A DNA stretch of 10,492 bases from a bacterium (GTDB lineage: Bacteria; Ratteibacteria; UBA8468; B48-G9; JAFGKM01): contig JAKPNC010000150.1 of NCBI GenBank assembly GCA_029548585.1, positions 1-10,492 on the forward strand, read 5' to 3'. Each line of letters opens with the position of its first letter. Within the stretch, counting starts at the first letter, position 1. Both the position numbers and the translations under genes were made by a program. A model generated the notes under the pieces. The model worked only from the letters and a program-made list of their open reading frames with translations, searched no databases and was not told where the DNA came from. Of the stretch, positions 7,040-10,492 are shown one piece after another.

Positions 7040-7327
7040 TTATTTTTCCCCTTCTTCCCCGTTAACTTTTTTCTTTATTTCTTCAAGGTCCTTAACCGTA
7101 GCGATACCAAGGCTCGAGAATATCCTGCCGGATATTTCCTTCAGGCACTCTCCCTTCTTATGGCAGCTTTCCTTAACCTCTTTCCCAATCTCACGGACAC
7201 ACTCCTTATTCTCCCGCCCTTTTGTTTCCATCTCCGAGATCGCCTCGCCCGCTTTCTCCTTAACGTAGAAGAAACTTCCCACGCCAATATTGAAGAGCCT
7301 CTCCATCAAAGACTTTTTCTTCTCCAT
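7040..7327 (-). CDS. Small charged helical protein, phasin-like
   Basis: This 95-residue protein begins at ATG 7325-7327, with GGGAGG six bases upstream. An in-frame TTG at 7331-7333 touches the uvrC stop but leaves no room for a ribosome binding site. It is rich in Lys and Glu, almost entirely helical in appearance, and has two short hydrophobic patches (FNIGVGSFFYV and GRIFSSLGIA). The pattern of a hydrophobic start followed by YVKEKAGEAISEMETKG, and the ending LGIATVKDLEEIKKKV, resembles the small phasin/PhaF-like family often found far from polyhydroxyalkanoate genes. No PHA synthesis gene is present here, so a role on storage granules cannot be claimed. Three cysteines (ECV, SCH, ECL) are unusual for such a short helical protein. 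It lies two bases after uvrC and three before obgE. Confidence 0.82.
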   Translation of the reverse strand: MEKKKSLMERLFNIGVGSFFYVKEKAGEAISEMETKGRENKECVREIGKEVKESCHKKGECLKEISGRIFSSLGIATVKDLEEIKKKVNGEEGEK

Positions 7328-7329
7328 TG

Positions 7330-8766
7330 TCAACCTCCCAGCTGCTTTGCCCTCCTTACAACCTCTGCGGCAGCTTTTTCAGTAAGCCCTGCTTCCCTGA
7401 GAATCCCTATATCGGCTTCAGATATGGAATAGACATCCGGAAATGCGGCCACTATCTTCTTCTTCCTCTCCTCTCCTATGCCCTTTATCCCGTCAAGAAA
7501 AGATTCCTTTACTTTCCTTGCCCTGATCTTCCTGTGGTAAGAGAGGGCAAACCTGTGGGCCTCGTCCCTTATACGCTGCAGCAAATGCCTCTCCCTGGAA
7601 TCTTCTCCGAGCCTTAACGGTTCCCTGCTCCAGGGAACAAATATCTCCTCGTTCTCTTTGGCAAGCGACACCACCGGTATATCAAGCTTCATTCTGCCAA
7701 GGGCCCCTGCCGCAATCCCGAGGTGGCCCCGTCCCCCGTCAACCAGTACCAGGTCTGGCATCTCCCTGTCGTTTTCAGAAGAGAACCTTCTCTCAAGCGC
7801 TTCTTCTATCATCCTGTAATCATCTATGTTCGACCTGAAGATAATCCTGTACCTGCGGTAACCCTGCCTGTCGGGAATACCTCCCCTGAAGAGAACCTTC
7901 GAGGCGGTCGCAAGGGTTCCCGAGGTGTTTGAAACGTCAAAACCCTCAATGGCGTAAGGCGTCCTGTCAAGCCTTAGAATACCGGCAAGCTTGCAGAGAA
8001 CGTTATTCTCCCCGTAAGACAAAAGCTCCTTCTCGTCCCTCAGCGGGAATCTCTTTCTCAGCCTGTCAAGCATTAAAAGCCTCTTCTTTATCTCGTTGGC
8101 CTTTTCGTATTCAAGATTCTCCGCAGCCTCAATCATCCACCTTTTCAGCTGTTTCTCAAACTCGGCGTATTCCCCTGAAAAGAATGCCTTTATTCCCCTG
8201 ACGTGCTTTGAATAATCAAACATGGTGATTTTACCGCCGCAAGGCCCCGAACATCTTCCTATATCATACTGGGTACATACCCTCGAATTTTTTCTCCCCA
8301 TCTCCCTGGCGCAGTTCCTGACAGGATAATAACGCCTGAGAAATCTCACGATTTCCTTGAGAAGGGTCGCATCCGGAAAAGGACCGTAATACGTGGAGTC
8401 TGCATCCATGGGCTCCCTTACAACCAGGACGGAAGGAAAATCTCCCGGGGTTATCTTGACAAAAGGATAACTCTTGCCGTCCTTGAGATCAACGTTGTAC
8501 CTGGGCTGGTACTTCTTGATAAGCCTGTTTTCGAGAAGCAGCGCTTCCGCCTCGGAAGCCACGGGGATGACCTCGAAATCCTCTATCTTTTCAGTCATAA
8601 GCAAGGTCTTTACATCCAGTCCGCCCGGCCTGAAATATGATCCCACCCTTTTCTTGAGAGAGGAAGCCTTTCCGACGTATATGACCTTCCCGCCCGAATC
8701 TTTCATCAGGTAAACTCCGGGAATGTCCGAGAGTTCAGCCAGTCTTTTCTTCAGCTTTTCCTTCAT
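7330..8766 (-). CDS. uvrC: Excinuclease ABC subunit C, compact form
   Basis: UvrC makes the two incisions flanking a lesion during nucleotide excision repair. The protein has 478 residues, against roughly 600 in E. coli. The N-terminal GIY-YIG nuclease is intact (GVYLMKD, VIYVGKASSLKKRV with R40, EALLLEN with E79). The four cysteines of the iron-sulfur cluster are present at 152, 164, 172 and 176 (spacing 11, 7, 3), and a UvrB-binding UVR motif spans about 203-238. The C-terminal RNase H-like nuclease keeps D277 (GFDVSN), D315/D316, D343 (LVDGG) and H404 (DEAHRF), followed by helix-hairpin-helix repeats (about 424-477). The missing length lies between the UVR motif and D277: about 38 residues instead of about 160. 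All catalytic residues remain, so this looks like a natural short form, not a pseudogene. ATG 8764-8766 overlaps the DUF1844 gene by 32 bases. Confidence 0.95.
   Translation of the reverse strand: MKEKLKKRLAELSDIPGVYLMKDSGGKVIYVGKASSLKKRVGSYFRPGGLDVKTLLMTEKIEDFEVIPVASEAEALLLENRLIKKYQPRYNVDLKDGKSYPFVKITPGDFPSVLVVREPMDADSTYYGPFPDATLLKEIVRFLRRYYPVRNCAREMGRKNSRVCTQYDIGRCSGPCGGKITMFDYSKHVRGIKAFFSGEYAEFEKQLKRWMIEAAENLEYEKANEIKKRLLMLDRLRKRFPLRDEKELLSYGENNVLCKLAGILRLDRTPYAIEGFDVSNTSGTLATASKVLFRGGIPDRQGYRRYRIIFRSNIDDYRMIEEALERRFSSENDREMPDLVLVDGGRGHLGIAAGALGRMKLDIPVVSLAKENEEIFVPWSREPLRLGEDSRERHLLQRIRDEAHRFALSYHRKIRARKVKESFLDGIKGIGEERKKKIVAAFPDVYSISEADIGILREAGLTEKAAAEVVRRAKQLGG
7334..7339 (-). promoter_or_regulatory. 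Ribosome binding site fixing the phasin-like gene start
   Basis: The minus strand reads GGGAGG here, six bases before ATG 7327 and immediately against the in-frame TTG 7333. The spacing selects the ATG. The site lies within the last codons of uvrC. Confidence 0.8.
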
Positions 8767-9043
8767 CAGTTTTTTCGCCTTCTACTTCCTTCCCACCCTT
8801 ATTGAGCTCATGGATGTAATTAAGCTGGAGATCGGCGATAGCTGCGTCCATAAGTTTTTTTTCATCCTCAGTGACATTGCCACTGGTTTTATCCCTTAGC
8901 ACATCGAGCATGTCTATGACATGTTTCGCCGTATCAAGATTCTTTTCAATCTTTCCGGTCGCAGGATTTGCAACCTTCCCGAGAGCCTGCCATCCCCATC
9001 CGGAGAAGAAAGTAATTATGAAAACAAACATTCCTTCTTTCAT
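8735..9043 (-). CDS. DUF1844 family protein
   Basis: This 102-residue protein of unknown function matches the DUF1844 pattern: a short hydrophobic N-terminus (MFVFIITFFSGWGWQALGK), then NPATGKIEKNLDTAKHVIDM, then LRDKTSGNVTEDEKKLMDAA and LQLNYIHEL. Conserved elements are the P-TGK-EKNL motif and the helical K(T/S)xGN(V/L)T-E-E/D-x-L segment. A Glu/Lys-rich tail (about 83-102) follows. The first hydrophobic segment is short and could be a single membrane helix or part of a soluble core. The start is ATG 9041-9043, because AGGGGAG (9049-9055) is five bases upstream. The open frame reaches back to a TTG at 9161-9163, but those 40 extra residues look like non-coding translation. The gene overlaps uvrC by 32 bases. 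Its role in the operon is unknown. Confidence 0.88.
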   Translation of the reverse strand: MKEGMFVFIITFFSGWGWQALGKVANPATGKIEKNLDTAKHVIDMLDVLRDKTSGNVTEDEKKLMDAAIADLQLNYIHELNKGGKEVEGEKTDEGKAEEKTG

Positions 9044-9159
9044 GATATCTCCCCTGTTAATAAGATTATCCCTATATTGCGCTCCCGGGCATGTGCCGTT
9101 CCGGCCACCCGCCTGCCATTCCGCGGAGCCTGATTTTCGGCAGCCCCAAAAGCCTGGCG
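9044..9159 (-). other. 116-base intergenic spacer before the DUF1844 gene
   Basis: This is the largest gap inside the operon. It holds the DUF1844 ribosome binding site (9049-9055), a GATAAT-like hexamer without a matching -35 box, and a GC-rich inverted repeat around 9094-9107 (GCCG, TTC, CGGC) too short to call a terminator. An open frame crosses it from a TTG at 9163, but nothing suggests it is translated. Confidence 0.45.
9049..9055 (-). promoter_or_regulatory. Ribosome binding site fixing the DUF1844 start
   Basis: AGGGGAG on the minus strand, five bases before ATG 9043. It decides for a 102-residue product over the 142-residue open frame. Confidence 0.8.
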
Positions 9160-9333
9160 TCAACGTATAAAAGGCGAGAGAATCATGACAACCCCTGCCA
9201 CCATAAGTATTATTCCTATGATAGCGAAAAGATCGGGAAGCCCTTCCCTTGCATAGTTGAGCCTTGGCTTGAACGTGAAGAAAACCCCGCCAATAATCAG
9301 AAGAGCGCCTGCAAGAACCTTCACGATGACCAT
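9160..9333 (-). CDS. Small two-helix membrane protein (57 residues), unknown function
   Basis: Reading the minus strand from ATG 9331-9333 gives a 57-residue open frame ending in TGA at 9160-9162. It has two strongly hydrophobic stretches: residues about 2-20 (VIVKVLAGALLIIGGVFFTF) and about 36-56 (from FAIIGIILMVAGVVMIL to the end), joined by a short charged loop (KPRLNYAREGLPDL). The likely topology is a helical hairpin in the inner membrane. Coding is supported by a near-perfect AAAGGAGG (9340-9347) six bases before the ATG, by position inside an operon between mtaB and the DUF1844 gene, and by amino acid composition. There are four basic residues (K5, K22, R24, R29) and a terminal R57, and two acidic residues in the loop. 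I do not recognise a family. It is the kind of short gene automated annotation tends to miss. Confidence 0.82.
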   Translation of the reverse strand: MVIVKVLAGALLIIGGVFFTFKPRLNYAREGLPDLFAIIGIILMVAGVVMILSPFIR

Positions 9334-9339
9334 TGGACG

Positions 9340-9347
9340 CCTCCTTT
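9340..9347 (-). promoter_or_regulatory. Strong ribosome binding site for the 57-residue membrane protein
   Basis: AAAGGAGG on the minus strand, six bases before ATG 9333. It is the strongest Shine-Dalgarno match in the window, implying efficient translation of the small protein. Confidence 0.85.
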
Positions 9348-9352
9348 CCTCT

Positions 9353-9369
9353 CCCGTAAAAATTACGGG
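9353..9369. other. Perfect 17-base palindrome between mtaB and the small membrane gene
   Basis: CCCGTAA and TTACGGG form a perfect 7-base-pair stem around a three-base loop (9360-9362). On the mRNA it ends five bases upstream of the AAAGGAGG site. No run of U follows on the minus strand, so it is a poor intrinsic terminator. It could be an mRNA processing or stabilising hairpin, a translation-modulating element or a protein-binding site. Confidence 0.6.
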
Positions 9370-9397
9370 ATGCGCGGTAAATTAAAACGGACAGGGT

Positions 9398-10492
9398 TCA
9401 AGCATCCTTGATACCTTTGTGCCCGGCATACTCTTTTGCGCCGATGCAGAAAAGCCTGCCATCTGCAAGACCCTCTCCACTGGCCCTGAAAATCCCGTTT
9501 ATGTCCCCTTCTACGGAAAGGAAGAAGGAAGGCACGTAATTCCTTGTATATCCTTCAAACCGGTTGCCTTCCCTGCTCTCCGCAAGTATCTCGACTTCCC
9601 TGCCCACAAACCCGGCCTTTATTCTGTTGCCGGTCTCTTCCGATACAGACTTCAGGACAGATTCCCTTTCCTTGCCGGTCTTCACCGCCACCTTGTCATC
9701 CAGCAGGCAGGCCGGAGTTCCGGCCCTGCCTGAATACCTGAATATGTGCACCCTGAGAAATCCTGCATCCCCGACAGCTTTGCAGCTCATTTTGAAGTCA
9801 TCTTCTCCTTCACCGGGGAAAGCCACCATGAGATCCGTCGTAAACGTAACGTCAGGTATCATCCTCCTGACATATTCAAGTTTTTCCATGTAACCTGCCA
9901 GGGTGTATCTTCTCTTCATGAGCGACAACACCCTGTCTGAACCGCTTTGCAGGGGAATGTGGAAATGGGTACATACCTTCCTGTTCCCGGAGATGTGTTC
10001 CACCAGCTTCTCATCGAGGTGGAAAACCTCCATGGAACTGAGCCGTATCCTTTCCAGGCCGTCTATCCCGGAAACCGCCCCGAGAAGCCTAACCAGGCTT
10101 TTCCCCGTATCCCTGCCGTAAGCCCCGAGGTCGACCCCTGTCATAACGATCTCCCTGTAGCCGCTGGCGGCAAGGGCCTTTGCCTCAAGCAGTATCTCTC
10201 TCTCGTCCCGGCTTACAACGGGTCCCCTGACATAAGGGATTATGCAGTAGGAACAGAAGTTCTCGCAGCCGTCTTCAATCTTGATGAAAGCCCTCGTGCG
10301 GCCGGGAAAGCCTGATATCATCCTGATTCCCGCAAGTTTCGATTCCGCAAAAGCTTCCTTGTCAGGAAAAACCTCCACTCCTTCAATCCCGGCGTAATCA
10401 TTCTCCTTTTTCGCTCCGCAGCCGGTAACCCAGACCTTCCTGCCTTCCCTCACGCTTTTCCTGACAAACCTGCGGCCCTCAGACTCTGCCCT
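9398..10492 (-). CDS. mtaB: tRNA t6A37 methylthiotransferase MtaB (5' end outside window)
   Basis: MtaB is a radical-SAM enzyme that adds a methylthio group to N6-threonylcarbamoyladenosine at tRNA position 37, helping decoding of ANN codons. The window holds the last 364 residues. The frame stays open through GTG 10453 to the window edge (beginning RAESEGRRFVRK), so the true start lies upstream, probably about 50 residues away. Seen are the last cysteine of the UPF0004 domain (VTGC), the radical-SAM cluster DGCENFCSYCIIPYVRG (CxxxCxxC), MTGVDLGAYG, RIRLSSMEV, HFHIPLQSGSD, RRYTLAGY and the substrate-binding AFPGE. A TRAM-like RNA-binding domain occupies about the last 65 residues. The CIIPYVRG and LGAYG wording favours MtaB over MiaB or RimO. 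It is the first visible gene of the long minus-strand operon and is followed by 64 non-coding bases. Confidence 0.93.
   Translation of the reverse strand, partial: RAESEGRRFVRKSVREGRKVWVTGCGAKKENDYAGIEGVEVFPDKEAFAESKLAGIRMISGFPGRTRAFIKIEDGCENFCSYCIIPYVRGPVVSRDEREILLEAKALAASGYREIVMTGVDLGAYGRDTGKSLVRLLGAVSGIDGLERIRLSSMEVFHLDEKLVEHISGNRKVCTHFHIPLQSGSDRVLSLMKRRYTLAGYMEKLEYVRRMIPDVTFTTDLMVAFPGEGEDDFKMSCKAVGDAGFLRVHIFRYSGRAGTPACLLDDKVAVKTGKERESVLKSVSEETGNRIKAGFVGREVEILAESREGNRFEGYTRNYVPSFFLSVEGDINGIFRASGEGLADGRLFCIGAKEYAGHKGIKDA

Noticed and set aside
7305..7333. TTGACA and TTTGAT with a 17-base spacer on the minus strand, resembling a promoter for obgE-prfB.
   Set aside because: The TTGACA is explained by the uvrC stop and the bases between the ribosome binding site and ATG of the next gene, and the -10 matches only four of six bases. 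It could have weak activity, but I do not call it.
9094..9107. Short GCCG-TTC-CGGC inverted repeat as a transcription terminator.
   Set aside because: The stem is only four perfect base pairs and no T-run follows on either strand.
9044..9163. N-terminal extension of the DUF1844 gene from a TTG overlapping the small membrane gene.
   Set aside because: The 40 extra residues are rich in Gly, Cys and Arg and unlike the family, and a good ribosome binding site sits at the internal ATG.
1..10492. Mobile element, CRISPR, toxin-antitoxin or defence system.
   Set aside because: No transposase, integrase, direct repeat array, target-site duplication or recognisable toxin pair was seen on either strand; nearly all of the window is taken up by the listed genes.

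Overview
The window looks like chromosomal DNA of a bacterium, with base composition close to half G+C. SecD, release factor 2, Obg, UvrC and the tRNA methylthiotransferase MtaB place it in Bacteria. Several traits suggest a deep-branching, probably uncultured, Gram-negative-type lineage: dense overlapping genes, a DUF1844 protein, a compact UvrC, a free-standing CoaB and an RF2 gene without the usual frameshift. A phylum cannot be named from this sequence alone.

Layout. Ten genes on the minus strand run from the right edge to about position 863. In order of transcription they are mtaB (5' end outside the window), a 57-residue two-helix membrane protein, a DUF1844 protein, uvrC, a small phasin-like coiled-coil protein, obgE, prfB (RF2), coaB, an M28-family metallopeptidase and a 713-residue protein that looks like a glycosidase or epimerase. 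From the DUF1844 gene onward, neighbours overlap by 4 to 32 bases or are 2 to 3 bases apart, so they almost certainly form one operon. Two looser joints remain: 64 bases after mtaB, holding a perfect 17-base palindrome, and 116 bases before the DUF1844 gene. The leading promoter lies beyond the right edge.

A short plus-strand gene for an O6-alkylguanine-type DNA methyltransferase (634-942) runs tail-to-tail into the 713-residue gene, overlapping it by 80 bases. Divergent from it is a second minus-strand unit, hisI-secD, with a fully consensus promoter (TTGACA, 18 bases, TATAAT). That promoter's -35 box overlaps the methyltransferase start codon. HisI and SecD share an ATGA stop/start overlap, and secD runs off the left edge.

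How the genes fit together. The long operon is mostly housekeeping: translation and ribosome assembly (mtaB, prfB, obgE), DNA repair (uvrC) and coenzyme A synthesis (coaB). It ends in two probably cytoplasmic hydrolase-like proteins of unknown substrate. I see no mobile element, CRISPR array, tRNA, rRNA or clear defence system. The points most worth a second look are the M28/713-residue pair, the compact UvrC, the 57-residue membrane protein and the promoter geometry between hisI and the methyltransferase gene.
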